A DNA stretch of 64,000 nt, from positions 163,050,290-163,114,289 of the forward strand of contig CM073885.1 of assembly GCA_037176705.1 (NCBI GenBank), in the 5' to 3' direction. Source of the DNA: Molossus alvarezi (lineage: Eukaryota > Chordata > Mammalia > Chiroptera > Molossidae). Each line of letters begins with the position of its first letter. The stretch's first letter is position 1. The notes under the pieces were generated by a model. It did no database searches and had not been told where the DNA came from. It saw only the letters and a program-made list of their open reading frames with translations. Below, one piece after another: positions 11,525 to 22,785 of this stretch. A program made the translations under genes and the position numbers.

Positions 11525-12100
11525 ACTTCTAGGAATATATCCTATGAAGCCTGAAACACTAATCAGAATGAATATATGTACCCCCATGTTCATAGCAGCA
11601 CTATTTACAATAGCTAAGATTTGGAAACAGCCCAAATGTCCATCAGTAGACGAATGGATAAAAACGCTGTGGTACACACACACAATGGAGTACTATGCAG
11701 CTGTAAGAAAGATCTCTTATCCTTTGAGAAGACACTGAGGGAACTGGACACAATTATCCTAAGTGAAACAAGCCAAGCAGAGAAAGACAAATATCACATA
11801 ATCTCACTTATTTATGGAATATAATGAATATAACTATCTGAGGAACGGGGTAGTCTCAGAGATGTGGAAGTGGGGTACAGATTGACGATCCCCTGAAGAG
11901 GGGGGGGGAGATAAACCACAGAACTTATATACATGTATGCAAGAACAATGGACATCAATAACAAAGGTGGGGACAGGGGGAGGGAGGGGGAGGGGGTATC
12001 AGTGGGGGGGAAAAGGAGAAACATCTGTAACAAAAATATATTAATTAGAAATAAAAATAAAAATAAAATACTAAAAAAAATAAAAATAAATAAAAATGAA
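11525..12100 (+). mobile_element. L1 ORF2 C-terminus and 3' UTR, plus strand (fold-back partner)
   Basis: Begins in the ORF2 segment coding for a YPMKPETL-like stretch, runs through the 3' UTR and ends in an AAATAAAAATAAA tail. Its 3' UTR (about 11820-12050) is the inverted counterpart of 11285-11524. Confidence 0.88.
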
Positions 12101-12714
12101 AGGTGAAGTTGTGAGAGGCACTTCATGAAATTACAAGTGACTTTGGTAGTGTTGCATTGATTTCAGTTCCAGGGGTGATGTAAGCCGTGGGAGTCAGAGA
12201 AGTGATGTGTTTGGAAATCATCACTAGAATAAGCAAGGAGATCTGCTAGTTTAACTATTTTCTTTAAAATTATCACTAAAGAGGTCATAAAGCAGTTGCT
12301 AAAAAAGAGCTGTATGGTTAAAAAATAAAAGAAAGATATTTACTGAGAAAATAAATACCAGGAGGAATTATGTTAATAAACGCAGAGTCTATAACTAGAA
12401 TTGTTCACCTGGAAGTTCAAAGTAATAACTGAAAATATGGTTCTTACAGTAAACGTGGATTTCCTCACTTCATACTGAGATTGAGGATACAGTAAACACA
12501 GTAAAGGAATATTTTCAGTAAAAGACCCATCTCATTCTATTGTGAAATACCTTGGGGGAAAATAATAAAATAAACAAAGCTAAAGAGATTTGGCATATGT
12601 AGGATTCAGTAGGATTCTTTAAAGACCTTAATTTATTAATGTTTATCATAAACCTACAGGAATATATACTCTTTCTCAAATACACAAAGTATTTCCTAAT
12701 GGCTCTTTAAAATT
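12101..12714. other. AT-rich DNA, no gene recognised
   Basis: No open frame, SINE or L1 is recognisable. I looked for the PTPRC transmembrane exon on the minus strand here and did not find it, so the PTPRC-derived segment probably ends in this interval. Confidence 0.5.
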
Positions 12715-12955
12715 AATTAATAATTTTTGTTACAGATGTTTCTCCTTTTCCCCCCACTGACACCCCCTCCTCCTCCCCCTGCCCTGTCCCCAGCTTTGCT
12801 GTCCAGGTCCACTGTTCACGCACACGTGCATATAAGTTCTGTGCTTTATCGCCCCCCATCACCTCTTCTGGGGATTGTCAGTCTGTACCCCACTTCCAGG
12901 TCTCTGGGAGGACCGGATCCTCAGAATGTTATGGTCACTATACTCCCTTCTCTCT
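12715..12955 (-). mobile_element. 5'-truncated L1 3' UTR fragment beside the CpG island
   Basis: Reverse-complement 3' UTR starting AATTTTTGTTACAGATG and stopping abruptly near 12955, where the base composition changes to CpG-rich. Confidence 0.85.
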
Positions 12956-13577
12956 CAGCACAACCTTGCCTGCCTCCCCGCGTGTGCGCCACGGTCCCCT
13001 CCGGAGAGAAGTCGGTCCGGAGCCGGGCGCCCACCACGCTCCGAGCTATTTACAGGCGCCACGTCCTTGCCCACCGGCCCAGCGCGCCACTCACCTCCGC
13101 TCCCCAGTCCGAAGCGCTGGGATCTCCCGCCCTCTTCCTCCCGGAGACTCCAGGAGGGAGGCCGGTTGTGCCCGCGGGCTGCCGAGGCGGCGGCGGCGGA
13201 GGCTGCAGCGGGGGTGGCGGCGCTGGCTCCTCACCCACGGGAGCGCCCAGACCAAGGTCCGTCTCTGGAATCCGCCGGGGGGAGGCCACGGGAGGGAAGA
13301 ACCGCCGCGAACCCGCTCGGGGGCTGCGGCGCGCGGGGCTCGGCGGGAGGCGCCTTCCTGGGAGAAGTGTCCCCTCCCGGCCGCCGCCCGGTCCCGCCAC
13401 ACACCCCGACCCGGCTCCTGGCCGGCTTCTGGGGGAACGGCCGGAGCGAACTTTCCGGTGGGGGGCGGGGAGGGCGGAGCGGGCGGCCCGGGATGCGGAC
13501 GCGGGCCGGCCTGGGTGCAGCTCGGGAAGAGGCGGCGGCTGCGGCAGCGGCAGTGGCAGGCGGCGGGCGGACCTAAG

Positions 13578-13671
13578 GCGGCGGCGGGCGGCGGGCGGCG
13601 GGCGGCGGGCGGCGGGCGGCGGGCGGCGGGCGGCGGGCGGCGGGCGGCGGGCGGCGGGCGGCGGGCGGGCA
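13578..13671 (+). repeat. (GGCGGGC)n heptamer array
   Basis: About thirteen near-perfect 7-base units, followed by a (GGC)n run at 13675-13690. Runs of GGG/GG at regular spacing could fold as G-quadruplex on the plus strand. Translated, it gives Pro/Ala/Arg- or Gly/Ala/Arg-rich artefact frames. Confidence 0.95.
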
Positions 13672-13857
13672 TACGGCGGCGGCGGCGGCGACGACGGGGT
13701 GCGAGCAGGGTCAGGGCGCTGACCGCCCTCGCGGGAGGAGGGGCGCCAAAGGAGGCGGTGCCTCCGGAACCCAGGCCACCTGCTGGCAGAGCGCGGTCGT
13801 GTCCAACCCCGCTGGCCTGGCCGCCTCCACCCACCAACCTGTCCGCGCGCCCCAGGA

Positions 13858-13880
13858 CGAGGAGGAGGAGGAGGAGGAGG
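13858..13880 (+). repeat. (GAG)n triplet run
   Basis: About seven GAG/GGA triplets in the CpG island. Confidence 0.9.
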
Positions 13881-13948
13881 GGGCAACACCCTCTGCCCAC
13901 CCCGCTGGCCTTCCCCTGGGGTCCCTAAGCCGGGGCCCCGAGGCGAGA

Positions 13949-14223
13949 GGAGTCTGGGCTCAGCTCCCTAGGGTGGATCCTGTTATAAAAAGTCCTGGGT
14001 GATGGGGATCCTCCTGGCCCGCCCCTCCTTGCCTTGAGATCCAGGATGTCCAAGGGCTAGACTCACTGTTTTTAGGTAAGTTTTAGAAACAAATACCCAA
14101 AACTTACCCATCTGCGCTCTGCTAGGGAAGGAAGAGATTTTAGAAGTTATTGGTGGGTATAGCAAGAGTGAACTTCAGTATACCCCAATACAAAGAGGGG
14201 TGTAGGAAGAGCCAGAGTAATAT

Positions 14224-14226
<3 letters not shown>
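13949..14226. repeat. Inverted repeat arm B
   Basis: Reverse complement of arm A (4904-5172), between the CpG island and the 3' end of L1 B. Contains TTATAAAAAG on the plus strand (TTTTTATAAC on the minus). Relative to arm A it has about ten extra bases near 14050-14060. Confidence 0.85.
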
Positions 14227-14261
<35 letters not shown>

Positions 14262-15687
14262 TTAATTAACCAATTTATTTTTGTTACGTTTCTCTTTCCC
14301 CCCCCACTGATTTCCCCCCTCTCCCTCTGTCCCTGCCCTGTACCCAGCTGTGTTGTTCATGTCCATTGGTAATGCACACGTGCATATAAGTTCTGTGGTT
14401 TATCTCCCTCCCACTACCCCCTCTTCTGGGGATTGTCAGTCTGTAACCCACTTCCATGTCTCTGGGACTACCCCATTCCTCAGACTGTTATGGTCATTAT
14501 ATTCCACAAATAAGTGAGATCATATGATACTTGTCTTTCTCTGGCTTGTTTCGCATGGGATGATACTTTCCAGGTCCCTCCATGTTGTCTCAAAGGGTAA
14601 GAGATATTTCTTTCTTACAACTGTATAGTACTCCATTGTGTATATGTACCACAGCTTTTTTATCCATTCATCTACTGATGGACATTTGGGCTGTTTGCAG
14701 ATTTCAGTTATTGTAAATAGCGCTCTTACAAACCTGGGGGTACATATATTCTTTCTGATTGGTGTTTCAAGCTTCTTAGGGTATATTCCTAGAAGTGGGA
14801 TCATTGGGTCAAATGGCAATTCAATGTTTAATTTTTTGAGGTAACACCATATTGTTTTCCATAATGGCTGCACCAGTGTGCATTCCCACCAGCAGTGTAC
14901 TAAAGTCCTCCTTTCTTCACACCCTCCTCAGCTCTAATTTAATGATTTGTTGATGGCAGCCATTCTGACAAGTGTGAGGTGATAACTCATTGTTCTTTTA
15001 ATTTGCATCTCTCTCATGATTAGAGATGTTGAGCATTTCTTCATGTGTCTCTTAGCCATTTGTATGTCATGTTTGGAGAGGTATCTATTTAGCTCCTCTG
15101 CCCATTTTTTAATTGGGTTCTTTGTCTTCCTTTTGTTAAGTTGTATGAGCACTCTATATATATTTGAAATTAACACCTTATATCATATATCATTGGCAAT
15201 TATGCTCTCCCATACAGTGGGTTGCCTTTCCATTTTCATGATTGTATCTTTTTGCTGTGCAGAAGTTTGATGTAGTCCCATGTGTTCATTTTCTCCTTTG
15301 TTTCTGTAGCCTTAGGGGATGTATCCGTTAAAATTCTGTTGCGTATGATGTCTGAAGTTTTGTTGCCTACAGTTTCTTCTAGGATTTTTATGGATTCTTA
15401 AGTCACATTTAAGTCTTTTATCCATTTTGAGTTTATTCTTTTGTATTGTGTTTGTTGATGTTCTAGTTTCATTTTTTTGCATGGAGCTGTCCAATTTTTC
15501 CAATACCATTTATTAAAGCGGCTGTCTTTACTACATTGTATGTTCTTGCCTCCTTTGTCAAATATTAATTGAGCATAATGTCTTGGGTCCATTTCTGAGT
15601 TCTCTGTTCTGTTCGACTGGTCTATATGCCTGTTTTTGTGCCAGTACCAGGTTGTTTTGATTATAGTCAGTTTGTAGTATAACTTGA

Positions 15688-16075
15688 TGACCCGTCCCGC
15701 AGGTCGAGCAATGAGGACTCTAGAGGGGGAGTGAGGATGAGGAGGGACAAGAGACACAAGAAATGGAGACAAGACAGGGCTCTGATCAAGTCTCCTTTAT
15801 TCTGGGGAGATCCACACTATATATAGGGCAAGAAGCAGAAAAACAAGAACATTTGTTGCCAAGCGATAAGTTTGTGGTAACCACCCTGAAACAATTTCAG
15901 GTAAATATCATGTAAATATCCCAGGTGGAACAAATGATAAACAGAGCATAACTGGCTGAGTAAATGGTTATTTAAAGGAATGCAGAAACATTGTATACAG
16001 AGGGATCCTGCCTTGGGGCAGGAGATGGCAGAGCAGATTTTAGCAAAATGGATGCCATGCAAACAGTCTCCCACA
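15688..16075 (-). mobile_element. Solo LTR of a class II (ERVK-like) endogenous retrovirus
   Basis: A 388-base block begins TGTGGGAGAC and ends GGGACGGGTCA on the minus strand (TG...CA ends), with a CTATATATAG TATA box and an AATAAAGGAGACTTG polyadenylation region. It is flanked by 6-base target duplications ACTTGA/ACCTGA (15682-15687, 16076-16081), the length typical of class II elements. No internal retroviral genes remain, so this is a recombination product and non-coding. Confidence 0.85.
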
Positions 16076-19000
16076 ACCTGATATCTGGTATTGTGATTTC
16101 ACCTACTTTGTTCTTCTTTTTCAAGGTTGCTGTGGCTATTCAAGGTCTTTTTTGGTTCCATATTAACTCTTGAAGTATTTGTTCTAGTTCTGTGAAATAC
16201 ATCGTTGGCATTTTGATGGGGATTGCATTGAATGTATAGATTGCTTTGGGTAATATGGACATTTTAATGATGTTAATTCTTCCAATCCATGAACAAGGTA
16301 TGTACTTCCATTTTTTTATATCTTCCTCTCTTTCTTTTTTCAATGTCCTGTAGTTTTCTGTGAATAGGTCCTTTATTTCTTTGGTTAAGTTTATTCTTAG
16401 GTATCTTAATTTTTTTGCTGCAATGTTAAATGGGATTGTTTTCTTAGTTTCTCTTTCTGTGAGTTCATCATTGATGTATAAGAATGCCATCAATTTCTTG
16501 ATGTTAATTTTGTATCCTGCTACTTTGCCAAATTCATTTATTAAGTCTAGTAAATTTTTGATGGAGTCTTTGGGGTTTTCTATGTATAGTATCATGTCAT
16601 CTGCGAATAATGACTGTTTCATTTCCTCCTTTCCCATTTGGATCCCTTTTATTTTTTCCTCCTGTCTGATTGTTGTGGCTTCCAATACTATGTTAAATAA
16701 GAGTGGTGAATGTGGGCATTTTGTCTTGTTCCTGTTCTTAAGGGAAATGCTTTAAATATTTGCCCAGTGAGTATGATGTTGGCTGTAGGTCTTTCATATA
16801 TGGCCTTTATTATGTTAAGATATGATCCCTCTATTCCCAGAGTGCTGAGCGTTTTTATCAGAAATGGATGCTGGATTTTGTCGAATGCTTTTTCAGCGTC
16901 TATTGATGTGATCATATGATTTTTATCTTTCATTTTGTTTATGTGGTGTATCACATTTATTGATTTGCGAATATTGTACCAAACTTGCATTACTGGGATG
17001 AATCCCACTTTGTTATGGTGAATAATCTTTTTGATGTATTGCTGGATTTGATTTGCTAGTATTTTGTTCAGGATTTTGGCATCTATGTTCATCAGGAATA
17101 TTGGTCTGTAGTTTTTTCCTTGTGGTGTCTTTATCTGGTTTTGAAATTAGAATTATGGTGGCCTCATAAAGTGAGTTTGCAAGTCTTCCTTCTTCTTGAA
17201 TTTTTTGAAATAGTTGGAGGAGAATGGGTATTAGTTCTTCTTCAAATTGAAAAAGTTATTCTTCTTCGGTAAAATTCCCCCGCAAAGCTGTCCAGGCCTG
17301 GGCTTTTGTTTGCTGGGAGAGTCTTGATAACATCTTCAATTTATTCTGTTGTTATTGGTGTGTTCTAGTTTTCTATCTCTTTCCGGTTCAGTTTTGGGAG
17401 ACTATGTGTTTCTAGAAATTGATCCATTTTGTTTAGATTGTCAAATTTGTTGCTGTATAATTGTTTATAATATCTGTTAGCAATCTGTTGTATTTTTGTG
17501 GTGTCAGTTATTATTTCTCCTCTTTCATTTCTGATTTTGTTTATTTGGGCTTTCTCTCTTTGTTTCTTGGTGAGTCTAGCTAAGGGTCCATCAATCTTCT
17601 TTATCTTTTCAAAAAACTAGCTCTTTGTTTCATTGATTCTTTGAATTGAGTTTTTGGTCTCCATGTCATTTATTTTTGCTCTGATTTTTACTATTTCCTT
17701 CCATCTACTTGGTCTGGGGTTTTCTTTTTGTTTGCTTTCTAGTTCTTGAGGTTGTGAGGTTAGATATTCTGTTAGAAATTTTTCTTGCTTCTTGAGCTGG
17801 GCCTGTAGTGCTATGAACTGCCCTCTCAAAACTGTTTTCGCTGCATCCCATAGATTTTGTGTTGTTTTGTGTTCATTTTCTTTAGATTCCAGGAAGTTTT
17901 AAATTTCTTTCTTGATCTCCATGGTAACCCATTCATTGTTCAATAACATACTATTTAGCTTCCATGTTTTCAAATGTCTTTGCATGTTCTTGTTGCAGTT
18001 GATTTCTAGTTGCATGCCATTGTAACCTGAAAAGATGCTTGATATGATTTCAGCCTTCTTGAATTTGTAGAGACTTCGTTTGTGTCCTAACATGTGATCT
18101 GTCTTTGAGAATGTCCCACGTGCTCTTGAGAAAAATGCGAATTCTGCAATTTTGGGGTGTAATTCTCTGTAGATATCTATTAAATCCATTTGATATAGCT
18201 TTTCATTTAGAGTCTGTGTTTCCTTATTAATTTTTTGTCTAGAATATCTATCCAGTGATGTCAGCGGGGTGTTGAAGTCCCCTGCTATGATAGTATTCCT
18301 GTCAATTTCTTCTTTGAAGTCCTCCAACAGATTTTTAATATATTGGGTGCATACATGTTTATCAAGGTTATATCTTTCTGTTGGATAGATCCTTTCAATA
18401 TTATGTATTGGCCTTCTTTGTCTCTAGTTATGGTGTTCATTTTGAAATCTACTTTGTCAGATATGTGTATTGCTACCCCAGCTTTTCTTGCTTTCCATTT
18501 GCTTGAAAAATGATTTTGCTTTCCTTCACTGTTAACTTATGTGAGTCTTTTGTTGTGAGGTGGGTCTCCTGTAAAGAACATATATGTGAATCATGCTTTC
18601 TTATCCAGTCAGCTACTCTGTGGCTTCTTGTCAAACCATTCACATTTAAGGTGATAATTGATATGTATTTATTTATCGCCATTTTTGTTTAGTGTGATTG
18701 TATTTTTCTTTCTAGTTCTACTAATTACAGCAGTCCTTTTAACATATCTTGCAGTGCTGGTTTGGTGTTAATATATTCTTTTAGCCTTTTTTGTCTGGAA
18801 AGCTCTTTACTTGACCTTTTATTTTGAATGATAGCCTTGCTGGATAGAGTAGTCTGGGATTGAGATCCTTGTTTTTCATGACCTTGATTACTTCATGCCA
18901 CTCTCTTCTGGCCTGTAGTGTTTCTGTTGAGAAGTCCGCTGAGAGCCTTATGAGGTTTTCTTTGCAGGTAATGTGTTGCTTATCTCTTGCTGCCTTTAGG

Positions 19001-19500
19001 ATTCTCTCTTTGTCTTTAATTTTTGGCATTTTAATTACTATGTGTTTGATGTGGGCCTGTTTGTGTTCTTACTTGGGGTTCTCTATGCTTCTTGAACTTG
19101 AATGTCTTCTTTCTTCACCAAGTTAGGAAAGTTTTGTGTCATTATTTCTTCAAATATATTCTCTAACCCTTGCCCATTTTCTTTCTCTTCGGGGACTCCT
19201 GTGATGTGAATGTTATTACATTTCCAGTTGTCCCACTGTTCTCTTAAGCTATCTTCCTTTTTTAAATCATTTCTTTGGTTTTGGTTTTCTGATTGGTTGT
19301 TTTATTCTACCCTGTCTTCTAATTCACTGATTCGGTCCTCAGCTTCCTCTACTCTGCTGGTTAGTCCTTCCAATGTGTTCTTAATTTCTGCTATGTCATT
19401 GTTCATTTCCACTGGTTGGTTTTCAGTGTTTCTGTATCTTTACTCATGGTGCTGATGTCCTTACTCATGCTGTTGAGCTTCCTCAAGATCATGGCTTTGG

Positions 19501-19738
19501 CCCTGGCCAGTTTGGCGCAGCGGTTAGAGCGTCGGCCTGCAGTTCAGAGAGACCCGAGTTTGGTTCCCGCTAAGGGCATGTACCTCGGTTGCAGTTTTTC
19601 CCTGGCCTTGGTTGGTCGTGCAGATGGCAGCCACTCGATGTGTCCCTTTCACATCGATGTTTCTCTCTCTGTTCCTCTCTCTCCCTCCCACTCTACGTGA
19701 ACAAAAAGTGTCCTTGGGCGAGGATAAAAAAAAAAACG
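19501..19738 (+). mobile_element. Ves SINE, long-tail type, in L1 B ORF1
   Basis: Complete head, GGTTCCC B-box region and GGGCGAGGATAAAAAA tail. Flanked by near-identical GATCATGGCTTTG/GATCATGGCTGTG, a clear target-site duplication. Confidence 0.95.
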
Positions 19739-20542
19739 ATCATGGCTGTGAACTTTACCTCTGATAATTTGCTTAGCTGCATTTCATTAATCTCATCTTC
19801 GATAGAGTTCTCTTGTTCTTTCATTTGGGATTTATTTCTTTGTTTTACCATTTTGGCTATCTCAGAGGGTTTTGGAGCCTGCCAAATTTTCCCTGTGGGT
19901 GTTGGTGTTCTGCTGTTTGTGGCTCCCTTTACTGGGTTCAGATGAGCACTGGTGTTTTGCCTAAGAGGATTTCCAGAGGGTGGGATAGATACTGGTTGTT
20001 AATGAGCCTCAATTTTTCTTTCTTTGCTTCACCTGGGAAAGGCTGAATCTCCGAGGGGTGGGTGGGGGCTGCTGGTTTACCCCACAGTTCTGGGAAGGAG
20101 CATACTGGCCACTGTCCTTTGTGGCCAGTATGCAACTCAGCCGAAACACTGAGTGCCCTCCAAATGCTGGGTGTCCCAACAGAGTTCCAGCCCAGTCGGC
20201 CCTCCCTCTGCCATAGCCCCCAGGAGAGTGGCTCTGGCTATTTTAGTGCTCTGTCCTGGCTCTCTGGGCCATAGAGTGGGGTTGGTCTATTCCCCAAGGG
20301 CATTGCTGACAGCTCAGGCAGCTGCTGTCCCTGGGCTTCCAGCCCACCACTGTCTCACACCTCAGCAGATCCTACCAATGTCTCTGGTTATATGGTCCTG
20401 TCCTGCTTCTTTTCTGTTGCTTTTTTTCTGAGGATTTGTCTTTATTTTAGTTGTAATTTTTGTTTGGTCCTGGGAGATCCTCTGCATGGCTTCTGTTCAC
20501 TCCACCTCCTTTTTCATGACCTCCAAGCCTATCTTATGTGCA

Positions 20543-21275
20543 GCTGGGTTGCACAGGCCTTTCTGGTGCCCCCGCACCCTGCAGGTCCTGTGGGTAACTG
20601 GATTGCACAGTCTCTCTGGGGACCCGGCCCTATGCCTATGTTATAGGCTGCTGGGTCGCACAGGCCTCCCTGGTGTTTCAGTACCCTGCAGGTCCTGCGG
20701 GTAACTGGATTGCAAAGAACATGCTGGATTGTGCAGGCCTCTCTGGTGCTTCAGATTTCTACAGGCCCCCATGGGTAACTTGGTTGTTCAGTCCCTGCTG
20801 GGTGGCACAGACTTATCTAGTTCTTCAGCACCCTGCAGGTCCCAGGGGTAACTGGATGGCACAGTCCCTGCTGGGTCACAGGGCCTCTTTCCTGCTTCAG
20901 CACCCAGTGGGTCCCGTGTGTTAGTGGCTGACATAGTCCCTGCCGGTTTGCACAGGCCTCTCTGGTGCTTCAGCACCCAGCGGGTCCCACAGATTATTGG
21001 ATGGCAAAGTCCCTGCTGGGTCGCACATGTAATTGGATGGCACAGTCCCTGCTGGGTCGCAGGGGCCTCATTGGTGCTTCAGCACCCTGCAGGACCCGCG
21101 GGTAATTGGATCGCACAGTCCCTATGGATCTCACAGGCCTCTCTGGTGCTTCAGCACCCCACAAGTCCCACGGGTAACTGGATCGCACAGTCCCTGCTGG
21201 CTGGCACAGGCCTCTCCAGTGTCCCTGCACCCTGCAGTTCCCGCGGGTAGGCAGCTGGATTGCACCAGTCTCTCT
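20543..21275 (-). repeat. ~73 bp tandem monomers in the L1 B 5' UTR
   Basis: Units start near 20543, 20649, 20722, 20796, 20869, 20941, 21014, 21050, 21123 and 21195, giving steps of 72-74 bases except a long first unit and one 36-base half unit at 21014. Most carry the plus-strand words TGCTGGGTCGCACAGGCCTC, GGTGCTTCAGCACC and GGTAACTGGAT. GGTGCTTCAGCACC is a small self-complementary hairpin. The arrangement recalls, but is not homologous by eye to, the monomer promoters of rodent L1. Confidence 0.9.
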
Positions 21276-21927
21276 GGGGCTCCAGCTTCCCACTGCATTT
21301 GTGATCTACCGGACCGCACAGGCCTCTGTGGAGCACCAGGTCCTACTGCTGGACGCTGGAGAGTGCTGTTGCCCTGTGGGGCTCAACTCCTGCTCTGCTT
21401 TTGCTGTAGATTTTGGCGATGGGTCTCATGTACTGGTCTGTGCTTCTGTTGCCAGGGGATAGATGTCTGCTCCCCAGCCTCTGTTGCTGGCGGTATATCT
21501 GGACTCTGATCAGGCTGATAGTATGGGTGATGGTGCTGGGCTCCAGGCTGTCAGCGGCTTCTGTGACCAGGACCTTGGGAGCTCCACTACTGATCACTGG
21601 TGCACTGGTCTGTGTTGACACAGTGTGTCCACTGGTCCGATCGTGCCAAGTGCACTGTTGAGCTCAGATTTCTGGGCCCTAGCTGCTCCCATTGCCTGCT
21701 CTCAGGGAAGATCAGGGACCTTCCAAAATGGTGGGACCTCCCCGCAGCGCACGGAGAAGTGCCCTGAAGGGCCGCTTACCTAGGTACTGGCTGGTCCATT
21801 CATAGCACAGGAAACTTCTGCTCAGCATCTCTGCACTGTAGGGGTTTGGTCATTGACCTTTATGTCCACTCACACTCTCTCACGCACTCGCTCACTCACA
21901 TACTCATCCTCCCTCTGGTCCTGCCCA

Positions 21928-21937
21928 CCGCCATCTT
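21928..21937 (-). promoter_or_regulatory. YY1-type site at the 5' end of L1 B
   Basis: CCGCCATCTT on the plus strand, i.e. AAGATGGCGG on the L1 sense strand a few bases from its start. L1 promoters in mammals commonly begin with such a site, which positions transcription initiation. Confidence 0.7.
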
Positions 21938-22261
21938 CCCCATTCCCCATAGATTTTGTGTTGTGTGTTTATTTTCATTAGTTTTCAGGAAGTTTTTTTA
22001 TTTCTACTTGATCTCATTGGTAACCCAGTTTCTTTTATTTTATGGCCTCATTGTATTGCATTGTGTATATGTACCAGGGCTCTTTTATCCACTCGTCTAT
22101 TGATAGGCAGTTGGGCTATTTCCAAACCATAGCTACAGTAAGTAATGCTGAACATATGGATGCATATTGTCTTTTCAATTGGTGTTTTGGGATTCTTAGG
22201 ATATATTCCCAGAAGTGGGATCACTGCATTAAAAGTCAGTTCCATTGTTTATTTTTAATAC

Positions 22262-22484
22262 TAACCCAAGGCCATTTTTCCATTTTTTGTTCAGATAGAG
22301 TGGGAAGGAGAGAGAGAGAGAAACATCGAACTGAAAGGGATACATCGAGTGGCTGCCTCCCACATGACCCAACCAGGACCGGGGACAAACTGCAACTGAG
22401 GTACGTACCCATAACAGAAACCGAACCTGGGTCTCTCTGGACCACAGGCCAATGCTCTAACCACTGAGTCAAACCAGCCAGGGC
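22262..22484 (-). mobile_element. Ves SINE, long-tail type
   Basis: Reverse complement: CATTTTTTGTTCAGATAGAG tail side, head ...AACCACTGAGTCAAACCAGCC at 22480. Confidence 0.9.
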
Positions 22485-22785
22485 GGCAGTTACATTTTTA
22501 ATTTTCTGAGGAAATTGAAACTGTTTCCCACAGTGATTGCATCAGCCTGCATTACCACCAACAGTACCTAAGGGTTCTCCACAACCTATCCAGTCCAGCA
22601 TTTGTTGTTTGTTGATTTATTGGTGATAGTGTTTTAGACAGCGATGAGGTGATATCTCACTGTGTTTTAATTTGCATCTCTCTAATGATTAGTGCCGTTG
22701 AGCATTTTTTCATGTATTCATTGGTCATCTGTATGTCCTCTTTGAGGAAATGTCTATTCAGGTCCATCTGCCCATTTTGTTTTTG

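Larger units (their letters stand above)
12957..13948. promoter_or_regulatory. CpG island, possible promoter and first exon
   Basis: About 1 kb of very GC- and CpG-rich DNA, unlike anything else in the window, with several GGGCGG Sp1-type boxes. On the minus strand a consensus donor GAG|GTGAGT lies at 13094, and a TTTTTATAAC box sits near 13985 in arm B, so a minus-strand first exon of roughly 13095-13950 is conceivable. Long open frames on both strands (up to ~330 codons) follow from GC richness and from the triplet and heptamer repeats; none resembles a known protein. The product, if any, is unknown. Confidence 0.6.
14227..21945 (-). mobile_element. Near full-length LINE-1 element B with monomeric 5' UTR
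   Basis: Minus-strand L1: 3' UTR 14227-14520, ORF2 C-terminus and RT to about 17300, endonuclease 17900-18680 (TLNVNGL...QETHLTT near 18550-18660), ORF1 C-terminal domain 18781-19029, ORF1 coiled coil 19130-19850, 5' UTR 19850-21945. RT motif FADD is at 16596-16607. Frameshifts and stops divide both ORFs, so it is inactive. A solo LTR (15688-16075) and a Ves SINE (19501-19738) interrupt it. The 5' end carries an AAGATGGCGG YY1-type site (complement of 21928-21937), the usual start of L1 promoters, which supports completeness. The 5' UTR has ~73 bp monomers absent from the other L1s here. Confidence 0.92.

Noticed and set aside
12101..12714. PTPRC transmembrane exon
   Set aside because: Searched on the minus strand upstream of exon a; no YKIYDLHKKR-like reading was found.
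12727..13928. Overlapping open frames of 230-330 codons on both strands in the CpG island
   Set aside because: Composition is Pro/Ala/Arg/Gly from GC-rich triplets and the heptamer array, all frames are open at once, and the first begins inside an L1 3' UTR. No known domain.
21033..21509. 158-codon open frame with repeated Trp/Pro/His words
   Set aside because: It is a translation of the 73 bp L1 5' UTR monomers, antisense to the element.
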